Positions 20,640-31,797 of a stretch of DNA of 64,000 nt are shown in pieces. Source of the DNA: Trissonchulus latispiculum (lineage: Eukaryota; Nematoda; Enoplea; Enoplida; Ironidae); contig JASAND010006526.1 of NCBI GenBank assembly GCA_030248195.1, positions 45,408-109,407 of the forward strand. Direction: 5' to 3'. Under the pieces are notes generated by a model. It was not told the origin of the DNA. It did no database searches and saw nothing but the letters and a program-made list of their open reading frames with translations. Numbering within the stretch: the stretch's first letter is position 1; each line of letters begins with the position of its first letter. The translations under genes were made by a program, and so were the position numbers.

Positions 20640-21115
20640 CCACATTTTCGGATTATATAGCGCGGCGGGGAAAAACCCAATCCGATATGCGGGGAAAAAA
20701 CCCAATCCGATATGCGAGAAAAACCCCATCGCCAGTGTGAGTCACCCATATGAGCTACTTCGGATTTTAATAGCCTATCTTAAAGAGCGTCCAAAACTAC
20801 CCTGGAGGGTGTATATATTATTGTAGTTCCCCCTGCCTCTCAGCAAATTTTTTGGGACTTTGAAAATTTTGGAATTTTTGGTCCCAACATGGGGCTCAGG
20901 GAGGCAGGGTCAACTTTGGGGGGTCACTGGACTACTACTGGTGAACTACTGGAAAGACTTAGCCCAAAACGGATTATAGTTTCACAGAGGATATGTCTCG
21001 AACTTCACGATGGTGTATGCAATTTGGCTCTAGTACCTGTGGTGCGACCAGGAGGTGACCTAGACTCGGCGGGAAAAAACCCATGTGTGGGAAAAACCCA
21101 AATTTCAAAATGAAA
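20640..21115 (+). repeat. Dispersed repeat H, copy 1
   Basis: Contains a small tandem GGGAAAAACCCAATCCGATATGC pattern (20665-20730), then GATTTTAATAGCCTATCTT and TTTTTTGGGACTTTGAAAAT. It ends near GACCAGGAGGTGACCT and GGGAAAAAACCCA. The same series appears inverted at 26430-26880. Confidence 0.65.
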
Positions 21116-21129
21116 TTTTTTTCTAATCA

Positions 21130-22270
21130 TTAGCAGCAACAAGGTTTTTTGTGCATATTACTGTGCATATGCACACTTTTTCCAAAATGCACACTGAAAA
21201 ATGTACACATAAATGCACAGTCAAATTTTGCTTCCGCTAACCACAAAATGCTCTAAAAATTTCCAAAGTGCTTTAAATTTTAAAAAAAGCTCTAGCTTTT
21301 AGCTGGGGACTGCCGCCCCCAGACCCCCGCTTTTTCTTACGTACAACTATTTTAAGGTAATGGCAACGTCGCAACAACCTTTCTTTGTTTTATTCTTCCT
21401 CACTAAAGCCACTAATTATTGAAATATTTTTGCTATAGGTTGTAATTTATACTAGTATGCGTTCCTTCATCGTCAAAAATAAAAGGCTGGGTTAAGCCAA
21501 TTTTTCTTAAAGTATTTCTTTACATTTTCTTCCTCTACAACGGTTCGATGTGTGCATTGCTAGCTCTCTTATTGTCGTTTGTTAATCTGTTAAAATGGTA
21601 AGAAATTGTTCATAAAAATTTCTTTCGTGTTCAAAATTCCAAAAAAATTCTCAACTTCTGGGGAACTCCGCCCCCCAGACCTCCCCGGCGTCGACTTTCA
21701 ATCTGATTTCTGCATTATATACGTTAGATTATATTAAATGGTTACCCGCAGAACAGGGCTGAATTACACCAATATATATATATATACGTAATTGCAGCTC
21801 GGATTTTATCGTTAATTTGAAGAAATTCTTGAATTATATACATATATATAAGTAAATTTGGCAGCAAATTGACAATCTTTTCTTGATTTTATGTTCTTCA
21901 CAATTTTGAGCTTAATAGGTTCACAGCATTAGATGTCAAAACCCGACACCTATATACGTTAGTTTGTAATTATAGTTATGCATTTGCCAGTGGCGCACCC
22001 GGGATTTTCTGACAGGGGGGGTCGGCGCTAGTAGTACCAGAAAAAAGTTCGAGGATGTCGAGGGGCGCACCCAGGATTTTGAAAGGGGGGTCTATGCGAA
22101 GTTTATGTTCGAAGTTTGAACGCGATTCCGCTAGGGGAGAGGGGTAACGGCAACAATTTCCAACAAAGTGTCCCGTGCTGCTGCAGCACAAGTGAGGAGA
22201 TTAGGGAATAGTCATTAGCCCATGAGGGGGGTCTGGGGGCGAAGACCCCCAGAAATTGAAAAAGTTTTGA
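21130..22270 (-). repeat. Family K cluster, inverted copies
   Basis: Minus-strand GGGGTCTGGGGG...CCCCCAG cores lie at about 21300-21330 and 21660-21690, with a plus-strand copy at 22226-22260. AAAAGCTAGAGCTTTTT-type flanks at 21285-21305 match 55.39-55.41 kb inverted. CGCACCCAGGATTTTGAAAG at about 22062 and a sister at 21992 are tips of the CACCCAGG-tipped element family (compare 36.86 kb). Confidence 0.65.
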
Positions 22271-22309
22271 AATTATATGTATATAAAAGTTTCCGTAATG
22301 GAAACCTTT

Positions 22310-22660
22310 AACAATATTTTAATGAAAGTAAAGAAATTTTTAACACGGAAAAATTTGTAATGGAAACCTTAAAAAACAAAACAAAAATTTGAACAAAAAC
22401 CTGCACAGGCGCAGAGAATAAAAAACTTGGCCTAGAAAAGCGCCGTAGGCGCAAAAAGTTTGCATACGCAATCAAGATAGAATGGTGCCGCAGGCGCCAA
22501 AAATTGAAAATCATGAACGCCAAAGGAGCCAAAAATATTTTAAATTGAGACAAAATAGTGCCAAAGGCTCGAAATTTTTTAAAGCTTAAATACAGAAGCG
22601 CCGCAGCCGATGACATTTTTACAAATTGAGTTAGAAATTTGCCGCAGGCGCAAAAAATTT
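22310..22660. repeat. GCGCCGNAGGCGC hairpin cluster
   Basis: Four variants (GCGCCGTAGGCGC, GTGCCGCAGGCGCC, GCGCCGCAGCC, TTGCCGCAGGCGC) recur at roughly 55-75-bp spacing, each followed by an A-run. The same hairpin type appears singly at 5.7, 8.66, 9.18, 37.0, 39.77 and 46.72 kb. Confidence 0.6.
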
Positions 22661-23016
22661 TGTGACGGGCGTCGGAACCCCCAAAATGGGTGTACCCATG
22701 GGGATTTCAAAACTTAGCGGAGGATCTGGGGGCAATAAGGCTTTAGTTCGTGTAGGAGGAAATGGGCTTTGGGGGTTGAAACCCCCTCCTTTTGGATTAT
22801 ATATATTTTCTCATTACTTCATTAAAGAAAGTATAAATTTTTATCAAAACAGCTCCTTTTCAAAATCTTAGATACGCCCATTATATACGTATGTGTATGT
22901 ATGTACATATAAATATTATATGTATATATGTAATGTAATGTATGTAATATGTATGTATATAATTGTAGCAAAAGAGTCTATAGTATAAACAAAACAGACT
23001 AAACGACCAAAACCGC

Positions 23017-23037
23017 AAAAAAAAAAAAAAAAAAAAA
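23017..23037. repeat. A21 homopolymer
   Basis: 21 consecutive A. No retroelement body is recognisable just upstream, so an assignment as a poly(A) tail is unsupported. Confidence 0.9.
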
Positions 23038-23068
23038 CAAATTAGGGTAAGCAGAATACGTTATATAT

Positions 23069-23794
23069 ACAAGAATAAAAATGCTCCGATGGAGCATGAA
23101 AAATGCAATATGGGTGACACTGGGTTTTAAGCAGACAGAGGACTAGGTTTTAAAACGTTAATATGGGAGGGGCAGGTTGTAAATGCCAGGAGGACTAGGT
23201 TAAAAGCGCACTAATATGGACCAGCTTCGCTGAACAACCCATATTCGCGGAAATTGTCCAGACAAAAATGCTGGCGGCAATCCTTCAATAACAGTTTAAC
23301 AATTTGTCGGCACGACTTTGCAGCTATTACTACGTATATATATACATATAGTTGTGTTCGTAATACTTAACATTCCATAATTAATACAACTTACAACAAT
23401 TTAATTAATTTAATTAATGCATATAATCCAACACTTAATACAATATATATATGCAGTAAAAATTGGTGTCACAAATTCCGCTGTGGTAACTCACTATAAA
23501 ACGCTTGAAGTATATAAAGCATAATATTTCAAAATCAGCAAGCTCGCCTGGAAAGCTGACGAATTTAGAACTTAAGACAATAAAGGTCAAATGCGGAGTG
23601 GAGCATGCGTACCCGCGAATATGGGTTGTTCAGCGAAGCTGGTCCATATTAGTGCGCTTTTAACCTAGTCCTCCTGGCATTTACAACCTGCCCCTCCCAT
23701 ATTAACGTTTTAAAACCTAGTCCTCTGTCTGCTTAAAACCCAGTGTCACCCATATTGCATTTTTCATGCTCCATCGGAGCATTTTTATTCTTGT
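23069..23794. mobile_element. 726-bp element with identical 182-bp inverted arms (ACAAGAA family, copy 1)
   Basis: The left arm 23069-23250 and right arm 23613-23794 are exact reverse complements by eye over 182 bp, starting ACAAGAATAAAAATGCTCC. The 362-bp centre shows no ORF. Copy 2 at 57532-58325 shares the outer tip (ACAAGAAYMAAAAATGCTCC) but its arms otherwise differ, so the tip is the conserved, probably transposase-recognised part. No clear target-site duplication was found. Arm identity implies recent origin or gene conversion. Confidence 0.88.
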
Positions 23795-23989
23795 CCTATT
23801 TCATTTTTAAGGTTCTCAGTAAAACTTAAGCAAGAATGTTAAAGCTTTATGAAAGAAACTTTAAAAATTCCCCCAATGATTACGTAACAGTCAAGCAAGC
23901 CATAGAACAAAGAAGCTTGAAAAGTACCAATTACAAAGTACAAAGATTTTGGCAGAAAACCCTCATCCACTACAAATAAGAATATTTTA

Positions 23990-24680
23990 GAAAGTTGCAG
24001 AAAGTTATCTGTAGTTTGTTATAAGCCATGCTGTACTTCAGCAGCACTCTACTGCAGCGCAACCAGATGCAAACGTCAGTGCCAAAAAAGGAGACTTGTA
24101 CGGCATGATTTCTAAGGCTATTCTGCACGTGCCTGCAGAATTTCAGACGATTACAACATTTGTGTAGCTAGTTATAGGCCGTGCTGTACTTCAGCAGCAC
24201 TCTTACTGCAGCGCAACTAGACGCAAACGTCACTGCCAAAAAAGGAGACTTATACGGCATGATTTCCAATGCTCTTCTGCACGTGGCTGCAGAGTTTCAG
24301 ACGATTACAACATTTGTGTAGCTAGTTATAGGCCGTGCTGTACTTCAGCAGCACTCTACTGCAGCGCAACTAGACGCAAACGTCACTGCCAAAAAAGGAG
24401 ACTTATACGGCATGATTTCCAATGCTATTCTGCACGTGCCTGCAGGATTTCAGACGATTGCAACTTACCTGTAGCTAGTTATAGGCCGTGCTGTACTTCA
24501 GCAGCACTCTACTGCAGCGCAACCAGATGCAAACTTTACTGTCGGTGAGGGAAACTCAAACGGCATGATTTGCAATGCTCTGCCGCACTTGTGTGCAAAA
24601 TTTCGGACGATTGCAACTTACCTGTAGCTAGTTATAGGCCGTGCTATACTTCAGCAGCACTCTACTGCAGCGCAACCACA
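23990..24680. repeat. Tandem array, 153-154-bp unit (five copies)
   Basis: CTGTACTTCAGCAGCACTC starts at about 24031, 24184, 24338 and 24491, with the variant CTATACTTC at 24644. Each unit has GTGCTGTACTTCAGCAGCAC, able to form a hairpin, and CTACTGCAGCGCAAC. The array starts about 200 bp after the ACAAGAA element. Confidence 0.9.
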
Positions 24681-25705
24681 TAGTAACATCGTAATAAGTA
24701 TACGAAACGTATCTATAATAGTTTGTCATGTCCTAAACTATCTGTATGCCGAATTTCAAATACCAGTGACGAATGAATAACTTGTTATCGACGGTGCTGT
24801 GTTTGGGACAGCACATACAGCACGGTGGAAGCTAGAGAGTGCACCAACTAACATAGCTACAGTTCCCCCTTACTACAGACATAATTTTCACCAAGTTTCA
24901 TATGTTTAGCCGTTTACAGTAGGTCTACAGACAGCGTGCTATGGTTGCTGCATAATAGTACAGCACGATAGCAGCACCGCACAGAGCTGCGACTATGCTC
25001 ATCGTGTTCAGCTACCCCGATAACCTTTATATGCGTCCCACTAAATGGCTCAAAACTGCATATTTAGGCCTATTTTTTACTATTTTCTGTGGAGTTGGGA
25101 CTTAGAAACTTTTCCGAAAATGGCCATTTGGACCAGATAACTTTGGACCGGCCGCCAGAACGGTCCAGGACCTAAATCAAAAATCGGCCAACGTTATGCA
25201 CTAGTATCCCCTCCGTACTTGTTCATGCAACAAACCGCGTCTCTCTAACTTGTTCCCTGAGCCCTGTGGCCGTGACACAAAATTGGCCTTTTTTGACCAA
25301 AAACGCCGTTTGGCCACTTTTGGCCGGCCGCACAGGTGGCATGCCGGGCCGGGCAGCGAAAAAATATAGCGCGGGGCACATGGGACCATATCGGCATTCA
25401 GAAAATATAAACCTTTCCGGCTGAAAATGTCCACATCTTTCAAACACCTCTGCACAAAATAGCCCTTTTCCAAGCGTGACTAACACAGAAAAAAAACAAA
25501 CGGACCTAACTTGTCCGAAAGTGAAAATTTTCAAAGTTGAAAATTTTGACCAAAACTTTTTTGCAACTTGTTGTACTCGTCGTGTAGATTCCAAAAATAC
25601 CAAACTTGCCGAGTTTCGTTCAGTATTGAGCTGGCACGGTGCTCGAACGAGTCTCATAGGGCCGCGCAGAGCCTTTTACACCCATATTATAGGGGGTCGC
25701 TCTCG
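24681..25705. other. No gene seen; decayed array-like sequence at the start
   Basis: GACAGCACATACAGCACGG and CAGCACGATAGCAGCACCG at 24.8-25.0 kb look like diverged units of the preceding array. A 144-codon minus-strand ORF (25223-25657) has no domain. At 25681-25710 a truncated CCCATATTATAGGGGGTCGC piece belongs to the hairpin-capped family. Confidence 0.45.
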
Positions 25706-26281
25706 CGTATATTTTAACGAGTTTTTAATATTAAAGTTGAAAGTCGTACGGTTGTTGCGTAATTTCACCTCAAAGTTGAGGTCTCATATGATACACATAT
25801 GAAAACTAAAAAGTTTCACTTTTTTGGAGTAGTGTCAAAAAATCTCGAAACTGGGCTAACTAAGCTAACCAACCGTGTCTGGTATCATTAGAAAAGCCTG
25901 GATGAGGTATGTAAATTGTTGGATTTAGAATTTTGATTCAGGATTCTAAAACTGTTAATTAATTTTTGAACATTTAAAATTTGACGCCATTTTAAAAGCG
26001 GGTCGAATTTTAAATATTCAAAATTAATTAAAAAATTTTAAAGACCTAGATTTAAATTCTAATTTCAACAAATCATAGACCTTATCCAGGCCTTTCTAAT
26101 GATACCAGACAAGGCTGGTTAGCAATGCCCAGTTTCGAGATTTTTTGACACTACTCCAAAAAAGTGAAACTTTTTAAGTTTCCTATGTTTAACACATGGG
26201 ATCTCAACTTTGAGGTGAAATTACGCAATAACCGTACGACTGACTTACAACTTTAATTTTAAAACCTCATTAAAATATATC
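25706..26281. mobile_element. Foldback/palindromic element (~575 bp, diverged arms)
   Basis: The left half (GTCGTACGGTTGTTGCGTAA, CACCTCAAAGTTGAGGTC, TTTGGAGTAGTGTCAAAAAA) is mirrored by the right half (TTTTTTGACACTACTCCAAA, TCAACTTTGAGGTGAAATTA, CGCAATAACCGTACGAC). The axis is near 25995. Arms carry several mismatches and small indels, so this is older than the 23.1-kb element. Confidence 0.85.
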
Positions 26282-26429
26282 GTTTGTTTGGACCATAAAA
26301 TATGTAAAAATCAGCGAGATCGGAGAAAGTCGAAAAAATTACTTAAACTTGGACTCCCCCTTAAACAGATGTATGTATTAGTTTGACCTTTCCTTCCAAT
26401 GCTTAGAAAAATATTCAATTTTAAAAAGT

Positions 26430-26880
26430 GGGTTTTTCTCCCAACTCCAGATCACCCCCAGGCCGCACCGGAGGGATTCTAGCAGTGTGGCATATATCAC
26501 CATAAAGCGCAAAAGATGCCCTACACATACATACAATCCGCTTTCGTCTAGGTCTTTCCAGTAGTTCAGGGTCAGGGTGCCCAGGCAAATTTTGCGAAAT
26601 TTCGGCACTTGGACGGACCAAAATTATCGAAAATTTCAAAGTCCCAAAAAATTTGCAAATTTGCAGGGAAGCAGCGGGAGCGACAATAAAATAGCCTCTA
26701 GGGTTATTTTGGACCGTCTTCAAGATAGGCTATTAAAATCCTATATAGCTCACACAGGTAAGCCCACACTGTAGATAATAATACGATACGATAATAGCCC
26801 ACTTAATGATACGCTCAAGCGCCATCCATTTTCAGGTTCTTCCCGCATTGGCGAGTGGGTTTTTCCCACTTGACTATATA
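26430..26880 (-). repeat. Dispersed repeat H, copy 2 (inverted)
   Basis: Minus-strand order matches 20640-21115, with GATAGGCTATTAAAATCC, TTTTTGGGACTTTGAAATTT and GTGGGTTTTTC blocks. The pair is 5.5 kb apart in opposite orientation. Confidence 0.6.
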
Positions 26881-27012
26881 TAATTATGTTACCTATGCTT
26901 ACCGCAACGTAATAGGAGCCGGCAAAATCTCTGATTACTCCGCTTGATGTAGCAATTCCCATGTGGCCAATGATAGGAAATAACCATCTAAGTAAGCAAA
27001 CATCATGGAACA

Positions 27013-27182
27013 GGGGCGTATCCAGAATTTTAAAAAGGGGATTTGGCCCAAATCGGAAGGAAGTCTCGACCAAAATTTCTCCAAAAAACGCCGAATTTGC
27101 ACTGCAAATTGCTAAAAATAGAAATTTCATGTTTTCTTCCAAAAGGGGTTCGGAGCTCCTGGACCCCCTCCCGGATAAGCCA
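27013..27182. mobile_element. Small element with GGGCGTATCCAG end
   Basis: Starts GGGGCGTATCCAGAATTTTA and ends with a C-run then CCGGATAAGCC, giving an imperfect inverted pair. About 170 bp. It resembles the CACCCAGG-tipped elements at 22.0 and 36.86 kb in layout. Non-coding. Confidence 0.55.
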
Positions 27183-27405
27183 CAGTCACGGACGGTATTC
27201 TTAACTAGAAAACACAAAGTTCTTTATCTTGTTGGCAACAGATGGAAATCTTTCTAACATGAAATTAGTATATATATACGTAAGAGGTCAATGACTGTAG
27301 ATATGTAAACAAGTTATATATACGTATTACCTTCCGTATACGCACACCTTTACTATTATTATTATTATTACGTATTATTTAAACAAACGAATAACGAAAC
27401 ACCAT

Positions 27406-28048
27406 GGGCTTATTCTAGTGGGGGGCCATAAACGACCTTCCCCCAGGCTGGCTTTTTCCTACAGGGGCCCCCCTGACTTGGGTCGCCCCCCCCCAGGATT
27501 CGGGCCTTCCCCCCAGAACCCCCCCCCACCCTAAAGTGCCCGGAAAAATAGGGTGAGGAAAAACTTTGAAAATTTTTCCGGCTTCGCCGGATTTTTACCC
27601 ATTTTTTAGCTATTTTAAGCTTAAATTTAAGTTAAAAATAGTCAATTTTTAGCTCAGCAGCAAAAAATAGCTATTTTTAGACATTTTTCTAAAAAATTTT
27701 CTTCCCCCCCCAGAAATTTTTGCCCAGGAAAAAGCCAGCCCCCACCCAAACCAAAGGGTGCCCCTTTTGGTACCAAATTTTGCCCTGAAAAAGTCGCTCA
27801 GAAGGCCAAATTTTCAAAAATTTTCCGGCTTCGCCGGGGATTTTCACTGCATTTTTGCCCTTTTCAACACTAAATCTGCTACTTTTTGCGATAAAAATCA
27901 ACTTCTACACTGCATGCCAGAAAAATAACGGTATTTTTAACATATTGTTCGAAAAATTCCCCCCCCCCCAATTCCTTGCCCCTCGGACTTTTAGGGGGGG
28001 CCCAAGGAACCCCCCTCAAGACAAAATCAAAATCCCTAGAATAAGCCC
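27406..28048. mobile_element. Element S with GGGCTTATTCTAG inverted tips, containing a Q element
   Basis: GGGCTTATTCTAG (27406-27418) is exactly inverted as CTAGAATAAGCCC (28036-28048). The body at 27755-28020, with ACCAAAAG, GGCTCAGAAGGCCAAA and CCGGCTTCGCCGG, recurs at 38.62-38.90 kb. A Q element (27448-27738) sits near the left end. Confidence 0.65.
27448..27738. mobile_element. Q-type miniature element, copy 2 (nested)
   Basis: CTGGCTTTTTCCTA...AGGAAAAAGCCAG tips and a CCGGCTTCGCCGGATTTTTA core as at 3963-4352; 291 bp. Confidence 0.8.
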
Positions 28049-28064
28049 AGGGGCCGGTCCTATC

Positions 28065-30654
28065 TTACTTACTTGTACTTGATCACCGTCATCTTCGCCA
28101 CGAAGACATAGGTGGCCTTTGGTTAGCTGTTGCCTCTGACGTGATTTCTTTCCACTGAGCTCGATCTGCTGCCAATGTTTTAACGGTGTCATTCCAGTTG
28201 AAACGGCCAAGGGTATACAGACTCATTGGCCCCTTGAGATCTTCATGGACATTCTTTTCCCAGGTTTGCCGTTGTCGTCCTGGCCTGGCACGCCAGGTAG
28301 GAGGGACGGTCGAGAAGAAACACCGGTAAGGGAGGCGTCTCTGGTCCATTCGGGCAACATGTCCAAGCCATTGCAGCCGACATTTCCTCAGTCGTGCTTC
28401 CAATGGAGGTCTATTCCCAGCACGAGATCTGAGTTCAATATTAGTGACATGGTCAGCAAGCCTTAATCCAAGAATACGACGCAGACATCCATTTTCAAAA
28501 ACCTCCAGTTTACGGATATCGGAGCTGCGTAAGGGTGTTGTTTCCAGCCCGTAAAGTAGTACCGACATGACCATGCTATCGAAAACGCGTAGCTTGGTGC
28601 GCACGGATATTTCTCGTCGGCGCCACAGGCAGTTATACAGGGTGTTGAAGACAGCCAGAGCTCTGCCAACTCTACAGTCTATTTCTGCCGTGGGTTCACC
28701 ATTTGGAGAGATCTGGCAGCCGAGGTACTGGAAGGCATCCACTTTTTCAATAATGTCATGGCCAACTGAGAGTCCTTGTTGATGCGCTGCGGAAGTAATG
28801 TACTTGCATTTGCCCGCGTTCAGCTTAAGACCAATCGGATCGCTATGCTGTATCACTCGGTCTATAAGTTGCTGCATCGCAGGTTCGTTGGACGCCAAAA
28901 TTGCTATGTCATCAGCATATTCTAAGTCGGCCAATACGTCATTTTCACTGATCACAACGCCGTCTTCCGGCTGCACAGTTTTGGACATGGCTCTGTCAAC
29001 GGCGCGCAAAAATAATAGAGGAGACAGTACATCTCCTTGTCTAACACCAGTCGTGACAGCAAATGGGTCGCTTACGTCGCCATATACGCGAACCCTTGTA
29101 GTAGAGTTGTTGTACATGTTTCTGATCAGGTTGATGTACAGAGATGGAATTCCGCAGGCGGCCAAGAGTTTCCACAGGGAAGCTCGATCGATGCTGTCAA
29201 AGGCAGCAGAAAAGTCCAGGAATGCAGTAATTGTTGGTTGGCTATACCGATGCCGACGTTCAAGCACCTGGCGCAACGCGAAGATTTGGTCAACGGTGCC
29301 GCGTCCTTTGCGGAAGCCAGCCTGGTTCTCCCTAGTTTCAGAGTCCAATTTGTTGCTGAGCCTCTCCAAAATCACAATTGACAGAATCTTTCCCGCAACT
29401 GGAAGGAGTGATATTCCACGGTAGCTTTTGCAGAGACGCCTGTTCCCTTTTTTAAAGACGGGGACAAGGATCGCCTCTTGCCACCTTTTGGGTGTTTGTT
29501 GACTGCGCCAAATGGACTGAAATATTTCCGCCAGTTTAGGAACAATAACGGGGGCAGCAACCTTGTAAATCTCCGCGGGCAAGCCATCAGGGCTTGCTGC
29601 TTTGCCTCATTTCAGTGCTCTGATAGCTTTAAGGATTTCTTCATGTGACGGTGGATGGGTTGGGATGTCATCTGACTCCGCCACGGTGTCAGCTAACATG
29701 TCAAGTTCGACATCTGCCGCCGCAGGGGTAGGGCGGTTTAGTAGCTGAGAGTATTTGCTCGCCCACTGTTTTACTCTTTCAGGTTTGGATCTCATTGGTT
29801 GACCAGCGTCGTCCAAAATGCTTTCGCTGACTGTTGGCCGTCGACCAGTTGAATCTCTTAGCAGAGAGAATAGCTTCCTGCTGTTACCAGTGGCCGCTGC
29901 TCTTTCCATGTTCTCAGCTGTTGTTCTCCACATGCGTTCCTTATCGGCTTTCAGAGAGGCTCGTACTTGCTTTGTTAGCTCCTTCCGTCTAGACGGGTTA
30001 GCGGCCTTGCGTTTTTGCTCTGAAAGCGAGATTGTCGTTTCGCTTAAAGGGATTGTCCTTGGTTTTGGGCCTCTGAAGCCGATAACCTCCGCCGCTGTTT
30101 CCTTCAGGGCACACTCTACCCCTTCCCAAGCTTCATCTGGATCGTCGGAGTTCGCCAGCGCACTGAACCTGTTTGCCAGTCTGACTGAGAAACGATTTGA
30201 TACGGCGACGTCAGCGAGGAGGTCGATATTCAGTTTCTTCTGGCAATTGAAGCGTTGGTGTGAAGCTCTTAGACGAAGCTTGATTCGAGCCAGTACCAGC
30301 TCATGGTCGCTGGGCAGGCTGGTTCCGCGGTGGACTCGCACATTTTGGACAGAGGATGACCATCGTTGGCGGACAAGAATATAGTCAATCAGCTTAGAAG
30401 AGTTTCCAGCGTTGCTATACCACGTTAGCCTATGGCAGGGCTTGTGCTGGAAAAACGTGTTCATCAGCAGCGAAGCTGGCTAGTCGCAGTCCGTTGTCGT
30501 TCATTATTCCACTTCCAAAGCATCCGAAGGTCCGTTCCCATCCTGATCTGTCAGTGCCAACCTCAGCGTTGAAGTCACCAAGGACAAGCATCACATCCGA
30601 TTTAGGACAGTCTTGGATGATGGTACTGAGAGGTAGAAATTGTTCTTCTCTTCT
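28065..30654 (-). mobile_element. 5'-truncated RTE-like non-LTR retrotransposon
   Basis: On the minus strand: the tail end of an apurinic-type endonuclease, an RT, a C-terminal domain, then a short AAGTAAGTAAG tail at 28065-28075. CTATC occurs at both edges (28060-28064, 30655-30659) and may be a short target duplication. Both edges fall against sequences related to the AACCCGGGTT family N (GGGGCCGGTCCTAT on the left, AACCCGGGTTAA on the right), suggesting insertion into an N element. One premature TGA and at least one frameshift make it non-functional. Confidence 0.8.
28089..30640 (-). pseudogene. Endonuclease-reverse transcriptase polyprotein, RTE-like, broken
   Basis: From 30640 down: the endonuclease motif GDFNAEVG (30559-30579), a frame change near 30465, then LIDYILVRQRW and SLPSDHELV with the catalytic S-D-H. 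The frame continues to a single in-frame TGA (29607-29609). It reopens at GKAASPDGLPAEIYK into a 497-residue stretch (numbered from its first Met): finger motif SYRGISLLPVAGK, QAGFRKGRGT, palm motif A FLDFSAAF (Asp 123), motif B GVRQGD, catalytic YADD (222-225) and motif D LKLNAGKCK. The C-terminal part has VFENGCLRRILGL, RLQWLGHVARM and RARPGRQRQ, the pattern of RTE-type proteins. Asp positions of the RT active site are intact. The endonuclease is incomplete at its N-terminus. Confidence 0.88.
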
Positions 30655-30663
30655 CTATCAATG

Positions 30664-30930
30664 TTCTTAACCCGGGTTAACTCACTAACCCGGGTTAAAA
30701 GCGGGTTACTAACCCAAACCCCTTCCTATCAAAACTTGGGTTAACCCGGGTTTCACATCGGGGTTAACAGATTATTTTGGGGATAGCGATAATCCCAATC
30801 CTATCACATCATTAAACCCGGGTTTAGAAATCGGGGTTAAAATGGGGTTAAACAGGCCTAAACTTAACCCTCCTCACCTAGGTGGGTTAAGTCGTTAACC
30901 CGGGTTAGTACTTTGGGGTTAGATTAATTG
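30664..30930. repeat. AACCCGGGTT-rich palindromic block (family N, copy 1)
   Basis: AACCCGGGTTAA and its variants (GGGTTAACCC, CGGGGTTAA) recur more than ten times in about 260 bp, in both orientations because the motif is self-complementary. The second block is at 35584-35745. It contains GGGTTA steps but not a regular telomeric array. Confidence 0.8.
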
Positions 30931-31566
30931 TGCTGATTTCTTGTTATATTTGAGTTTGTTTTCTTCATTTAGGGCTTTTTTCTAGCCACGCTTCTGTTTT
31001 CCAAAATCATATTGTTTTTGTTTAATTAGCATATGATTTTTTATAGCTCATTTCTTAAATGAAGCGTTTTCTGACTGAAATATATGAAGCTTATAAATTG
31101 CAATAATAATCATGAAACGTTTCTCTTTGAAACATCAATAACTGAAACGAACCAGAATACATAACAAATATGAGTATTTGAAAAGTCAATTTCTAGCTGC
31201 AGAAAAATTGTGGATGTTACTTCCTGATGACGTTTATGTAGGATTCTGCTTCCCCTAAAAATGCGATCAAAATTAAATAAAATTGTATTTTACAAAACAG
31301 AAACGAAATTCTAAATAAGTCAAAAATCAGCTATGTACAGCTAAACTTGTTATTAAAGGGCAATTGTAAGCCTACATTTTAATTACGGATGGATTTTCAC
31401 ATCTTATATTTCGGACAGGATCAAGTTACGGGTTGGCAGTCTGGGCATTTGCTCCTTTTTTCTTCAACAAGTTTGCCATATTTTGAGAGAGTATTTCCAC
31501 ACCTGCTAGAAAAATCGAGTTTCGATCAAAGGTCGGCACAGCCTACAATTTGCCTATAACGTTGTA
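30931..31566. other. No gene seen
   Basis: A+T-rich; nothing recognised. Confidence 0.4.
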
Positions 31567-31797
31567 GGCTGGACCCACGCACTACGCAAAGCAAAATGAA
31601 GGACTACGCACGCAGACTAGCGGAGCACGTCGTCCCGGAGAGATACGCACTCACGAGGCCACAGCGCCTCAGAAGACTACGCACGCAGGCTAGCAGAGGG
31701 AGCTGTTCGTTCCGGGGAACTACGCACGCGCGAGTCTACAGCGCGCCCGTCCTGGAGAACTACGCACGCGGGTAGCTTCAACGCGGCGTCTCGGAGA
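31567..31797. repeat. Degenerate GC-rich tandem, ~55-65-bp unit with ACTACGCACGC
   Basis: ACTACGCACGC recurs at about 31614, 31675, 31720 and 31761, with an ACTACGCA at 31578. It alternates with CCGGAGAG/CCGGGGAA-type segments. It is GC-rich against an A+T-rich background. Confidence 0.65.

Noticed and set aside
23017..23037. Poly(A) tail of a retrotransposed gene
   Set aside because: No coding or SINE body lies upstream and no target-site duplication is visible.
23990..24680. CRISPR-like array
   Set aside because: Units are 153 bp and similar throughout, without short repeats and unique spacers; the context is eukaryotic.
28798..29424. 208-codon plus-strand ORF
   Set aside because: It is the antisense shadow of the RTE-like reverse-transcriptase pseudogene.
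30664..30930. Interstitial telomere (TTAGGG)n
   Set aside because: GGGTTA steps are present but there is no head-to-tail hexamer array; the organising motif is the palindrome AACCCGGGTT.
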